This document shows positions 12,088 to 21,804 of a stretch of 64,000 nucleotides of DNA, in pieces. Source of the stretch: Sorghum bicolor (lineage: Eukaryota; Streptophyta; Magnoliopsida; Poales; Poaceae). The position numbers were made by a program, and so were the translations under genes. Within the stretch, counting starts at the first letter, position 1; each line of letters starts with the position of its first letter. The DNA is taken from the NCBI RefSeq assembly GCF_000003195.3, contig NC_012871.2:54737802-54801801 (forward strand). Reading direction: 5' to 3'. Below the pieces are notes generated by a model, which saw nothing but the letters and a program-made list of their open reading frames with translations, did no database searches and was not told the origin of the DNA.

Positions 12088-12370
12088 TGAAGTGAAAAAT
12101 GTTCTCGTGTTCGTGTCGAGGTCGAACAACTCATATATATACGCGCACAAGCATATTTGCTATAGTAAATAATTAGTATCATTAGATAAATCATTAAATA
12201 TATTTTTATAATAAATTTATTTAAAGATATAAATGTTGCTAATATTTACTATAAATCTAGTTAAATTTTAAAAAGTATGACACTTATTTAGGATGAAAGA
12301 AGTATATAAAATAGAAGCTGAATGTACATGAAAAGGTACTTAATTCGGATATATGTGTCTAGCCTATTTG

Positions 12371-12480
12371 CTGGTCCCAAAAGTCATTGCTGAAATTACT
12401 GTTGGCTGATTTATTGGGAGAGAAAACACTGCTGGCTGATAAAAAATACGGCTGATAAGGCAAGCAAATCTCTGCGCAAC
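12371..12480. repeat. MITE fragment, AAAAGTCATTGCTGAAA family
   Basis: GCTGGTCCCAAAAGTCATTG... TACGGCTGATAAGGCAAGC matches the sequence nested at about 12771-12890 inside the next-but-one MITE (GCTGGTCTGAAAAGTCATAA ... ACGACTTATAAGACAAGCG). Both are copies of one small grass repeat. Ends and target duplication are not clear. Confidence 0.45.
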
Positions 12481-12509
12481 TTTTATTGTTTTATAACAGG
12501 TTGGCTTTA

Positions 12510-12700
12510 GGCCTCGTTTAGATCTAAAATCTTTCTGGATTTGACTACTATAACACTTGTATTTATATTTATTAATTAGTGTCACGCAAACTGTAAAATT
12601 AGTTATTTTTATTCTATATTTAATGTTTCATGTATGCGTCTAAAGATTCGATGTAATGAGTTGTAAACTTTTGAAATTTTGAAGGCATCTAAACAAGACC
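12510..12700. mobile_element. GGCCTTGTTTAG-family MITE, diverged copy
   Basis: Starts GGCCTCGTTTAGATCT and ends AGGCATCTAAACAAGACC. The interior phrases CACTTGTATTTATATTT, AATGTTTCATGTATGCGTC and GATTCGATGT match the family copies at 15264 and 56790 on the opposite strand. The left flank is TTA; the right flank has decayed. Confidence 0.6.
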
Positions 12701-12712
12701 TTTAGGGTGTGT

Positions 12713-13053
12713 TTAGATCCAAAATCTTTTTGAATTTTGACACTGTAGTACTTTCGTTTGTATTTGACATACAGTGTCCAACGCTGGTCTGAAAAGTCAT
12801 AACTAAAAATACTGTTTGCTAATTTATCGTGAGAGAAAAACATTCTTAGCTGGGAGAAAAAGTACGACTTATAAGACAAGCGAATGGGCTTGACTTTTTA
12901 GACCAACGAACTAGACTCAAAAGATTCATTTCGTGATTTATGTGCAAATAATTATTTTTTAACCTATATTTAATGCTTCATGCATGTACCACAAGATTCA
13001 ATGTGACGGAAAATCTTATAAACTTTTGAAAATTTGAAGGGATCTAAACAGAA
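12713..13053. mobile_element. Second GGCCTTGTTTAG-family MITE carrying a nested repeat
   Basis: Begins GGTGTGTTTAGATCC directly after the previous copy and ends GGGATCTAAACAGAAC. The family interior is interrupted at about 12771-12890 by the AAAAGTCAT repeat also seen at 12371. Two adjacent family members in the same orientation are present. Confidence 0.5.
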
Positions 13054-13475
13054 CAATCCATATATATATGTATTATGCAAATTCTAGTACAAACAGATAG
13101 GATCAAAGACCATCCTTTGCTGTATATTTTGTTTACAACTCTACTGAGGCAGCAAGGTCGGAGATCTAACTAGTGTAATTACTATGCTAGCTGTTACATA
13201 TGGAACCAAAAGGATGCGCTGTTTGCATGACGTTTCTTTCTGAGATATGGGTGATTGTTTGGATTAGTCTATAGCGTCATGTTGTTATGGATTATACTCG
13301 TCGATGCGAGCTCCAACTGCCCACTGCTATATAAAAAAGAGGCATAGTACATTGAGACGTCGTTGTTATTATTTTACCAAGGGAAGGAGTGGCGTAGGAC
13401 ATCTTTAAATTACACATAAAAAACTAAAATATAAAATACATAATATTCTATCCATATTCTTCTATCCTTCTCCTA
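13054..13475. other. Intergenic, nothing recognised
   Basis: A/T-rich sequence without supported genes or element ends. Confidence 0.4.
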
Positions 13476-13542
13476 GGCCAGTCTCAATGCATAGTTTCAT
13501 GGCACAGTTACCAAAACTATAAACTAGGTAACCGAGCCATAA

Positions 13543-14599
13543 GGCCAGTCTCAATGAGGAGTTTCATCTCCCAGTTTCCAACACATGAAATTTTACCATA
13601 AAACAGATCTCTCACACAGTGCAAAGTTTCTTAGTACGGTTTCATAACTTTTTTTACTATTTAAGGGTCCCACCTGTCCTATCATCCCTCTCTTCCCCCA
13701 CATCCTTCTCGTCACCGTGACTCTGCTCCGGCCGAGCATGGAGGCCGCATGGACGCTCGCACCCATGACTCACTACTGGATACAGAAGGTTCGCCGAGCG
13801 CCTAAAACGCTCGGCAAAGAACCCTAAACAGTCGGCGAACGGCTCGGCGACTTTACTGTTTCCGGTAGTGACTAGATAAACTCGCACGTCTGGTAGAGAC
13901 GGAGCCCGCGTGTCCGATGGTGGTGAAGTGAAGGACCTGGCGGAGGACGAGCTGAGGCCAAGCCACTGCCGGCCGCCGCAAGCACCTGTACTTGGTGCTG
14001 GAAGACGGTAACAATGGTTTCAGTGTCTACAAGACGGCGGCAGTGTCCATCGGCCCCCACGCCTCTGCTCGGAATGGGCTCTGCCTGAGGATGGCGCGGC
14101 GAACTCGCAACGGGGCAGTTTGTGACCACGTGGACTTGCGACGGCAAAGCTTGCGCCCGGTGGCATGGCGATTCGCGCCCACTCGCGGCGGAGCTTGCGC
14201 CCGCGGCGTGGCGGAGCTTGCGCCCGGCAGCGTGGCGGCTCACGCCCGCCCGCGCGGCCGACTCGCGCCCACCTGGTGCGACGGACCTTGCCCCTAGGCC
14301 GGTGGAGCTCGTGACCGTGCGACAGCTCGCGACGGTGGTGGAATCAGGACGGCGCGGTGAACTTGCGACCGCACGGTGGACTCGCGATGGCGACAGAATC
14401 GCGACGGCACCTGATGAAACGCGAAAACCACTCTCAGTGTTGTTTCGTCCCTGTTTCCAACCTTTTGGAAACCGTGCTCAAACGTTTCACCGGGATGAAA
14501 CGTATCCCTTCTCTCTCCTTCCAGTTTCATGCAAAAATCTGATGTGGCACCCTATTTAATGTGCATGAAATCCTCCATGAAACCCCATTGAGACTGGCC
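13543..14599. mobile_element. Tourist-like element nested in its own family, with GC-rich core
   Basis: The ends GGCCAGTCTCAATG and CATTGAGACTGGCC are perfect inverses, and both flanks are TAA (13540-13542 and 14600-14602). The terminal ~130 bp are MITE-like. The middle (13680-14530) is very GC-rich and contains a 100-bp CACTA (13771-13870). It also has degenerate repeats of CTTGCGCCCGGCGTGGCGG at about 14150-14290. Open frames exist there on both strands but none resembles a known protein. Capture of host DNA between the termini is the simplest explanation. Confidence 0.75.
13771..13870. mobile_element. 100-bp CACTA mini-element
   Basis: CACTACTGGATACAG at the left and TTCCGGTAGTG at the right form CACTA-type inverted ends. 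The flanks are ACT and ACT (13768-13770 and 13871-13873). The interior has GCCGAGCG and CGCTCGGCAAAG, reduced forms of the GCCGAGTG subterminal repeats of the large CACTA at 59642. Exactly 100 bp long, it is among the smallest CACTA derivatives one could expect. Confidence 0.8.
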
Positions 14600-14726
14600 T
14601 AAACTCCTCTCTCATCTGATGAAACTCCTTCATTTAATGATCCTGCCAAGTCAGCAATTTTGCTTATGTGGCATCCTATTTAATGTGCAAGATACTCTTA
14701 TGAAACACACATTGAGACTGGCCTAA

Positions 14727-15618
14727 GAGCAACTCTAGGACCCCTATCCGAAATTTGTTGGACCAAAAAATCTTCCCACCAGCCCTGATTCCTGTTGGGT
14801 CACCCCTCGGGCATCATCCACTTGCTTGCCTGCTCGCGACCAATCTGCGGTGCGCCACCGTTGTCTCCCCTGACGCCCAAATCCACGTGCGGACCATCCC
14901 CTCCCCTGCATCTGCGTGCTCCTCCCCTTCCCCTCCCCTCGAGACGTGGCGACGCAGCAGGCCGTGCGGCCATCGGCTCTCCTTCCCCTCCTGCAGAGAC
15001 ATGGCGCTCCTCCCCTTCCCCTCCCGCTCGAGATGCGGCGGTGCAGCAGGTCAGGCGGCCATGGCTCTGCTTGTGGCCTGCCCCACTGCGGCTTCTTCCC
15101 TCGCTCGGCTTGCTCTTCCCCGCCCCACCACGGGCTTCTTCTCTTTCTCGCTCGGTGCAATGCTGGCTGTTCCAACTCTTCCCTCGGCTTGAGATAGCTC
15201 AGTTGGTGAGACATTGAAGATGACAAGTGGGTTTCAATAGTCGGTGCCTATCGAGAGAATTTAGGCCTTGTTTAGTTCACCCCAAAAACCCAATTTTTTT
15301 CAAGATTCTCTGTCATAGCGAATCTTGCGGCATATGTATGGAACATTAAATATAGATAAAAATAAAAACTAATTACACAGTTTGTCTGTAAATCATGAGA
15401 TGAATCTTTTAAGCCTAGTTACTTCATGATTGGATAATGTTTATCAAATAAAAACAAAAGTTCTACAGTGTCGTTTTTCCAAAAAATTTTGAAACTAAAC
15501 AAGGCCTTGGGGGTATGAATTTGGGGGCTTGTGTTGGAGCAAATGAAAAAAAATAGAGGACCAACAAAAATAGAGAAAGCACTCAAATCTAATTTAGGGG
15601 CTACTGCTAGAGTTACTC
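14727..15618. mobile_element. Tourist-like element with GC-rich insert and nested MITE
   Basis: Left end GAGCAACTCTAGGACCCC, right end CTAGAGTTACTC (inverse GAGTAACTCTAG). TAA flanks both sides (14724-14726 and 15619-15621). 14780-15190 is C/T-rich and GC-rich with long open frames in several registers on both strands, which is composition rather than evidence of a gene. A GGCCTTGTTTAG MITE sits at 15264-15506. The inner right part (ATCTAATTTAGGGGCTACTG) is typical terminal sequence. Confidence 0.7.
15264..15506. mobile_element. GGCCTTGTTTAG-family MITE, full copy
   Basis: Ends GGCCTTGTTTAGTTCACC and AACTAAACAAGGCC; interior AACTAATTACACAGTTTG and GATGAATCTTTTAAGCC. The left flank is TTA and the right TTG, a one-base difference from a 3-bp duplication. 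Inserted in the Tourist-like element 14727-15618. Confidence 0.8.
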
Positions 15619-15619
15619 T

Positions 15620-16081
15620 AATAGCTTATCTCAAACGCCAAAGCCAAAGTGATGTCCTTATGCCAAATCCAATGCCACAAGATTCAACGCATCTATCCTC
15701 ATTGGAGGCTACAAGAAGCACCCCCTCCCCTTGCAGATAAAGCCACAAAATTAGTTGTCTACCAATGAGATCAATACCTGCAACAGAGATCTTGTTGTGA
15801 CAGTCACTGAAATCATCGCAAGACACACGATCCCGATCGAGAATCATCTATTGTCGCTAGAAATTTATTTGGACTCGACCTTAAAACACTAGAAAACTAT
15901 GGAAAAATAATATGAGTCCCCTCTCCTTCTGGTAGATGCACCGGAGAGAGAAAAATGAAGGTCCCTATCTAGGCGTGATGGCAGCAGCAGCGGCGGCGGC
16001 GGCTTTGTTTCATACAAGTGTTGTGTTACATTGGGACGCCGTTGACATCGCACTGGACTAGATGATATCATATTTCACTGT
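15620..16081. other. Unassigned sequence
   Basis: No element ends or coding similarity recognised. A (GGC)n-type run (AGCAGCAGCGGCGGCGGCGG) lies near 15985-16005. Confidence 0.4.
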
Positions 16082-16089
16082 AGTATTGG

Positions 16090-16369
16090 TAGGGATAAAA
16101 ACGGTATGGATATTTTCTGACCGTATTCGAGATCGAATTCGTTAAGAGAGGTTCAGATCTGTCAGTATATATCCAAGTCTGAATATTCAATATCTGATAC
16201 CGTATCCGTATCCAAATACTTAAATCGTATATTTATAATGTCGACATTCAATCGTATCTTATCCGACATGATTGACATTATCCATATTCGAATCTGAATC
16301 TGACTAGAAATATGAAAACAAATATGATATCGATGATATCCGTCCGTATGCGATCCGTTTTCATCGCTA
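16090..16369. mobile_element. hAT-type MITE with TAGGGATAAAAACGG ends
   Basis: Inverted ends TAGGGATAAAAACGG and CCGTTTTCATCGCTA (inverse TAGCGATGAAAACGG). A perfect 8-bp duplication AGTATTGG lies at 16082-16089 and 16370-16377. The interior is rich in ATCCGTATCC-like words. The 8-bp duplication assigns it to the hAT superfamily. Confidence 0.8.
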
Positions 16370-16639
16370 AGTATTGGCGACAAATGGCGATGTACACAAT
16401 AGTGTTGGAGATTCTTGCATTCACAAATTAAGTATATATATTAGGTAATGCTACGGTACACTCTTTATTTCCTATAAAGTAATACCTCTAAAGAAACCTG
16501 AGCCATTGATTTTTAAATTTTTAAAATTAACTAGTAAACTTAAGAAAAGAAAAAAAGATTTGAAATTGTCAAATCAAAGGACAGACATGAGTGGGCGCAT
16601 GGCCTTGGCCCTTCACCATCACGTATACAACTCTCCATG

Positions 16640-16885
16640 CATGCGGTATTATTTTGGTACTATTTTGTTTGAGAAATTTAGAACAATGCAAAGGAAAAAC
16701 TAATACTACCTAGTACACAAAATAAAAGTTGTCATGCACCTCATATTTGATATTATTTTGTTAGTCAAATTTATACCTATGCAAAGAAAAAGCTAATACT
16801 ACCTAATATACGTAATAAAAGTTTTCACGCACCTCGTTTGGTATTATTTTGTTTGAAAATTTTAGACCAATGCAAATAACACACG
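16640..16885. repeat. ~92-bp tandem repeat, about 2.4 copies
   Basis: The phrase TATTTTGTTTG...AATGCAAAG AAAAACTAATACTACC recurs with TGCA at 16687, 16780 and 16871 (periods of 93 and 91). Each unit carries TAATACTACCTA and CACCTC words. The copies have diverged by several substitutions each. Confidence 0.65.
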
Positions 16886-17032
16886 TTTGCCTTTGATCAT
16901 GTTGTAAAAAAGTCACACATTAAATCATGCCGTCGTACACAACTTTATGTATACCACGTCTATCATGTTTTAAAAAATCAATGCTAACTTCCATCACGCT
17001 GAAAAATATATCAACACAAAACTTTCTAAAAA

Positions 17033-17941
17033 CACTAGTACAGAAAAGCTCTATGCTGACGATAGATTTTTTAGAGGCGGTTTTAATTGAAAACATCTAT
17101 AAAAAGAAATCAGTGGACCCGACTCAAGAACCGTTAGTACAAAACCATTTTCACTAGTGGAAATGATGCATTTTCACACGCGGTTCTCTTAAGAAAACCA
17201 TCAGTGAAACTGGTTTTCTACTAGCGGCTTTTGAGTTGGGTCCGCCCATTTTTTTTATAGTTGATAATTTTTTTATTTGAAATTATCTTGTCATCGAAAA
17301 CCACATTCGAATTTATCAAATTTAAAATTCAAATTTTATAAATTACCTCGGATGGAGAAACTACCAATCTAAAAGTTATAGATTTTGAAAAGTTATGTAA
17401 CTTTATAGTTGACAACTTTTTCATTTGAATCCGTTTAGAGTCTCAAATAGTCAATGTTTGCTTGGTTTAAGATAATATGTGGGGAACCAAACTCTAGTAT
17501 AGACACATGTGAGTAACGGATGACATGGTTGAGGAGGCTATGCGCGAGGGAGAGATTGCGGGTTTGATTCCTACTGGCCGCGTAGCGTGCGATTTTGCGT
17601 GGAAAAATATGTGACTTGCGACTTTGACGGAGACGGACGGGCCACTAGCTAGTGGGTCATCCCCATGATTAAAATCTTTTTGTATCTATTTTTAAAACTC
17701 AATTTATATTTTCTGGACGAGCCTTTCCACAGGCGATTGATATAACACAACCGCTTATAGAAATCAATTTGCACAGACGGTTCAGTTTAGATATCCGTCC
17801 GTGGAAATCGATTTCCACAGGCAGTTCTCAATTAACCGCCAATGAAAAGTTTAATTTCCATTGGCCCCAGTGTTGGCGGGTCTAAGAAACACCTATAGAA
17901 ATAGATTTGGAACCGCTTTACAGAGATTCATTGTACTAGTG
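17033..17941. mobile_element. Non-autonomous CACTA element (909 bp)
   Basis: Left end CACTAGTACAGAAAAGC; the right end TTGTACTAGTG gives CACTAGTACAA. The flanks are AAA and AAA (17030-17032 and 17942-17944), though in A-rich context. Subterminal repeats of the GCGGTTCT/AGAACCG and TTTCCACAGGC type occur near both ends. No transposase is encoded. The stretch GCGGGTTTGATTCC near 17550 resembles a tRNA B box but is not a tRNA gene. Confidence 0.7.
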
Positions 17942-18029
17942 AAAAGACGTAGACAACATATTTGGATACTTCATTTTCTTCCAAAACTAAAAACAATTAA
18001 ATATAGTTCTATTATTACCTCCTATGAAT

Positions 18030-19901
18030 TACTATGTAAAAAAGTGATATCACAGACACGCATTACGGTATCACAAAATTAACGCGCGTCTGTAATCTCA
18101 TATCACAGACGAGCCTTATTGTTTGGAACTTAACAAGCGTCTGTACTAAAAAGATATTACAGACACGTATACTGAACAGGTATCTGTATGGATAATCAGA
18201 CACACTTGTTTATTTCTTCTCACGCGTGCTTGCTAGATGCGTTTGAAGGTTTGCTCTAACGGCCCTCATCAAGCGCGGCGCGCGCGTAAAGGCGGCGTCG
18301 AATCGAACACGCGCAGCAGCGCCGCGTGGCCGGAGCGCTCGAGATCGCGAGCTACACTCGCTGGCGCGCATTGTGGCGGCCGGCCAGCGGAAGACCAGCG
18401 CCCCCGCGCGCGCGATCGAATATCGATCGGTGCCGCGGCGCCGCCCGTGCGGTACTTCTTAGCAGGCAGCGCATGCGGTGCATGAGCAGCGCCCGGCGCT
18501 GCCGCGCCCGTCGGTTATGCGCGGTCGAGCCGGCCGGCCGCGCTGCAAGCTGGAGCGCACGGGAGCGGGACTTGCACGGCCGGGCACGACGAAAGACTGT
18601 GCACACAGCCTGACAGAGGCAGATCAAATTTGAGCTCCTTGGGCGGCCGCCCTACCCTCCGGTGAGCACTATAGTCCACCTTTCTGTTCTCTAGACGGTC
18701 GCCAGGCGGATCCAGCCGGCTGGGAGGTTGAAGAAGAACCCGTGCTTCTTGTTTTTTTTTTTTCCCTTACTAGCCGGCCGGCTGCACCTTGCTAGGCCGT
18801 CTGCATAATGCATGGAGCCATGGACCACTTTCTGGCCCATTTTTAGTCCTTTTGTTTTTTTTGGAATATGCTCTAAGCTGTGTACTAACCACCCAGGATC
18901 GTGCCCGAGCACCAGCATCGCAGCGCTGACCATCACCGGCAGTCCAGCAGGGTCTTGGAGCCCTGTGCTCTGCTGCTACACTGCTTGTTCTTCTTCATTA
19001 CACAGTTTTTCCCTATATATATCCCAAATCTCATTATTAGTGTTATGGTTTGGACTATATATTAGAGAAAAAAGGAAGATCGAACTTTTTTTGTTCACCT
19101 TGGTAGCTTCAGTTTCATTAAATAGCTTGTTCTTCTTCATTAACACTTTTGTATTACCATCAATCAGCTAACAGATTTAGTACTCAACTTCATCTTCTTG
19201 CTACTGGTATTTTACAGGCATTTGATTTTACGTCCAATCAAATCAACTTGAATGATATTAGAGAGAAGATCACCATGTTCATTCTGGAACAGATCATTGA
19301 TCAAAATGGAGAGTTTCATTTTCATGAGGATGTTTCTACAGAAAGTGATAAAGCTTAGATGCAGGCACAGTGTTGGTAATCTCAGTTGACACTTTAAGAT
19401 TGAGTTGTCCATGTGTTGGAGGAACCTGTCAATTTAATTTGAACATAGAATTTCTTGTGTGGATATTCTGTATAATTAAGTGTAGAAGTAGTTGCATTGT
19501 ATAATAATGTCTTTTATTTGTGGTGTTTCACATATTGATTTTCTACAAGACGCCGGTATGTGTAATTTCGTCCATGTGGGTTCCCAAATGCTACACATGC
19601 GTGGGTTCGCCTGTAGCAAAAGCAAGTCTCACAGACGCGTGTTACAGAAAATTTAGACAGGTGTTCTCCTTATTACATACGCGTGTTACAGAAAATCCAG
19701 ACGGGTGTTCTCCTTATCACAGACACGTCTTCGCTGCAATACAGACGTATGTTTACAAGGCGCGTCTGTCATATGGACCATTACAGACGCACGTAGCGCA
19801 TCTGTAATAGGCCTTATTAGAGACGCGTTATTTCTGACGCGCACAGACTTGTCTACGTTGATGGTTAACGCGCGTCTGTGATCTCCTTTTTTGACATAGT
19901 A
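18030..19901. mobile_element. CACTA-like element with ACAGACGCG subterminal repeats and gene-like core
   Basis: The ends TACTATGTAAAAAAGTGATA and, inverted, TACTATGTCAAAAAAGGAG are followed on both sides by ATCACAGACRCGC. Many further ACAGACGCG-type repeats lie at 18046-18215 and 19620-19885. The first base is T instead of the usual C at both ends, and no 3-bp target duplication is evident. The core holds a GC-rich block (18230-18700) and an exon-like piece (19218-19358), so host DNA may have been captured. Confidence 0.6.
19218..19358 (+). pseudogene. Possible captured exon, unknown protein
   Basis: After TATTTTACAG, a good 3' splice-site context ending at 19217, an open frame runs to a TAG at 19356-19358. 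It contains FTSNQINLNDIREKITMFIL and EFHFHEDVSTESDKA. I do not recognise the family. It lies inside the CACTA-like element 18030-19901, so a captured host exon is plausible; chance is not excluded. Confidence 0.3.
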
Positions 19902-19904
19902 TAA

Positions 19905-20223
19905 TATGTTGTAAAAAATAATCAGATCAACAGTTTACCACAGCAAAAGTCGTGTACTTAATTATTATCTCAAGGCAAGAACAATTATCTTTAAACGGAA
20001 TTCCTAAAAAATTGATATGCTTGGTTCAAAAAAATCACATGCTTGAAAAAAATCGATTCACATGCAAAGAAAATTATATTTTCTCAAATATGGATGGAAG
20101 ATCTATCATTCACAGAGAAATTATTCCCTTTACAGTTCAAAGCCAACACATGGTCTTTCTTCCTGCCTCCACCTAGTCATTTGTGAAGAAAATAAACAAT
20201 GGACAACTTAGAACAAACACTAA
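19905..20223. other. 3' flank of the UGT gene, nothing recognised
   Basis: A/T-rich DNA between the CACTA-like element and the stop codon of the glycosyltransferase. It would contain the gene's 3' untranslated region, but no clear AATAAA on the minus strand was found. Confidence 0.4.
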
Positions 20224-21708
20224 TTAAGCATCCACTTGCTCCTCTAGGCTTACCTCTTCATTCCCATTCAACTTCATCATGCTCAACTCACTTATCATCT
20301 CTTTTAGAGATTTCCATGATTGTCCTCCTTCTACCATAGCCTCCCTAGCACTAGCTGACAGCTCCACCACCCTCTTTCCTGCCTCCACCCCCTCCTCGCC
20401 TAGCATGAGAGCCCTCACCACTTCCGAAATCTCCTCGCTTGTGACCAAACCTCTAATTGTCCTATCACTTGTATGAACCCTTACAGCAATCTTCAGCTCA
20501 TCGACTAAGAACCTCGAATTGAATGGTTGATCAGCATGCATAGGCCAAACCGCTAATGGCACACCGGCTGTCACACTCTCGAGTACCGAGTTCCACCCGC
20601 AATGGCTCAAGAACCCTTGTACGCTGATATGGTTTAGAATCTCCAACTGATCCACCCACTCTCTCACCACTAAACCTCTGTCCTTTGTACGCTCTTCAAA
20701 ACCTAATCCGAGGTCAATATTCTCTGGCCTTACAGCCCATATAAAGTCCACCTCAGCCCGCTCCAGCCCATTCGCAACCTCCTTCAACTGTGACTCTGGG
20801 ATCGCAGCTAGTGTCCCAAGAGCGATATACAGGACGGTTCTACCAGCTGCCGCCTTGTCATCAAGCCACTCCATCCAAGAGGGCCGCTGGGCCTTGGGCC
20901 GGGTGGCTGTTGGTTGGGCTAGGCAAAGGGGCCCGATGGGCCAGGACCGGGGCCCAACATGCTGGTTCCAGAACTCAAGGTAGGGAGCCTCTAGGGCATG
21001 GAAGGTATTGATGATGAGGCCTTGACTTTCCTCAATGGCCTTGCCCAGCTTACCGTCGAGCTCCATCATGGGCGCTATAGACGCAGGGTCGCCGAAGGGC
21101 GCCATGAAGTCTTCGAAGGTGAGCTTGATGTGCGGGAACTCCGGCACCGTGAAGGTGGCCGGGTGGCCATCGGCGTCGACGTCGTCGGGCCGCAGCGTGG
21201 CGCACGGGTCGTGGCGCACACGCACCTCCCGCATGACTTGCGCGAAGGCCGAGATGCCGAAGAAGGACACCTTGGGGATGCCGAGCCTCGCCGCCGGCGC
21301 TTTCGTCCAGTGCAGGAACGGGTCGGTGACGAGCAGGCTCGCGGGCGGCTGCATCTCAGCGAGGGAGGCGTCGAGCTGTGGCAGCAGCAGGGACGTGGCG
21401 TCGGCGAAGACGGCGAAGGAGGCCAGCGACGTGAGTCCCTCGGCGCTCTCGACGCCCGGTGGGATGCCCGGGACGTCGGTCGGGAAGGTCATCTCGACGA
21501 CGGCCGCGGCCACACCGGACAGCCCCTCCCGGACGAAGCCAGCGTTGCCGGCGGTGATAAAGAAGGTGACGGTGGCGAGGCCGTAGCGGTGGAGGTAGTG
21601 GGCGAGGTGGATGAGTGGGATGGTGTGGCCCTTGGCGAGGAACGGGAAGATGGCAATGTGAGGGAGCGTCTGGGCCTCTGCCTCTGGAGACGAAGAGGCT
21701 ACAGCCAT
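20224..21708 (-). CDS. UDP-glycosyltransferase, UGT90-like
   Basis: A soluble family-1 glycosyltransferase that would move a sugar from a UDP-sugar to a small acceptor such as a flavonoid or hormone; the acceptor cannot be read from sequence. 494 residues, intronless, normal length. The N-terminal Rossmann half holds the catalytic-type His28 in FPFLAKGHTIPL and Asp129 in LLVTDPFLHW. The 44-residue PSPG donor box spans residues 351-394, from WVDQLEIL through HCGWNSVLE to WPMHADQ. WVDQ instead of the common WAPQ fits UGT90-type enzymes as I know them. The frame stays open for 32 codons upstream to 21804, but a TATA box at 21766-21773 lies inside that extension, so I place the start at 21708. 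The 5' half is markedly more GC-rich than the 3' half, a common grass-gene gradient. It is the only intact host gene here and is walled in by transposons on both sides. Confidence 0.92.
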   Translation of the reverse strand: MAVASSSPEAEAQTLPHIAIFPFLAKGHTIPLIHLAHYLHRYGLATVTFFITAGNAGFVREGLSGVAAAVVEMTFPTDVPGIPPGVESAEGLTSLASFAVFADATSLLLPQLDASLAEMQPPASLLVTDPFLHWTKAPAARLGIPKVSFFGISAFAQVMREVRVRHDPCATLRPDDVDADGHPATFTVPEFPHIKLTFEDFMAPFGDPASIAPMMELDGKLGKAIEESQGLIINTFHALEAPYLEFWNQHVGPRSWPIGPLCLAQPTATRPKAQRPSWMEWLDDKAAAGRTVLYIALGTLAAIPESQLKEVANGLERAEVDFIWAVRPENIDLGLGFEERTKDRGLVVREWVDQLEILNHISVQGFLSHCGWNSVLESVTAGVPLAVWPMHADQPFNSRFLVDELKIAVRVHTSDRTIRGLVTSEEISEVVRALMLGEEGVEAGKRVVELSASAREAMVEGGQSWKSLKEMISELSMMKLNGNEEVSLEEQVDA

Positions 21709-21765
21709 TGCTAATGCGATAAGAGCCTGGAAGTTTTTGCTCTTGTAAGCTGAGTCAAGTGCATT

Positions 21766-21773
21766 ACTTATAG
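21766..21773 (-). promoter_or_regulatory. TATA box of the UGT gene
   Basis: The + strand ACTTATAG reads CTATAAGT on the minus strand, about 60 bp upstream of the ATG at 21708. This leaves a leader of roughly 30 bases and argues against the longer 526-codon start. Confidence 0.55.
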
Positions 21774-21804
21774 CGGGTGCAAGTAGATAGTGTAGGAAAC
21801 TCAC

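Larger units (their letters stand above)
13476..14723. mobile_element. Tourist-like MITE (GGCCAGTCTCAATG ends) split by a relative
   Basis: The left end GGCCAGTCTCAATG is at 13476 and the right end CATTGAGACTGGCC finishes at 14723. Removing the inner element 13543-14599 with one TAA leaves an outer MITE of about 190 bp. The outer flanks read CTA and TAA, so one outer duplication has probably mutated. PIF/Harbinger superfamily is inferred from the 3-bp TAA of the inner copy. Confidence 0.65.

Noticed and set aside
15190..15225. tRNA-like GATAGCTCAGTTGGTGAGAC
   Set aside because: Resembles an A box but no B box, acceptor stem or cloverleaf follows.
14122..15226. Several open frames over 90 codons on both strands
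   Set aside because: GC-rich DNA lacks stops in many frames; no frame shows domain-like sequence and the stretch lies inside Tourist-like elements.
17515..17565. tRNA-like GCGGGTTTGATTCC near a GAGGAGGCTATGCGC stretch
   Set aside because: No foldable tRNA; it is internal sequence of a CACTA element.
20998..21714. 238-codon open frame on the + strand
   Set aside because: Lies antisense to the GC-rich 5' half of the UGT gene; its composition (Arg, Gly, Glu, Val) is the usual shadow of GC-rich codons and it resembles no protein.
21709..21804. 32-codon N-terminal extension of the UGT
   Set aside because: A TATA box falls inside it and the length from 21708 already matches the family; treated as untranslated leader and promoter.
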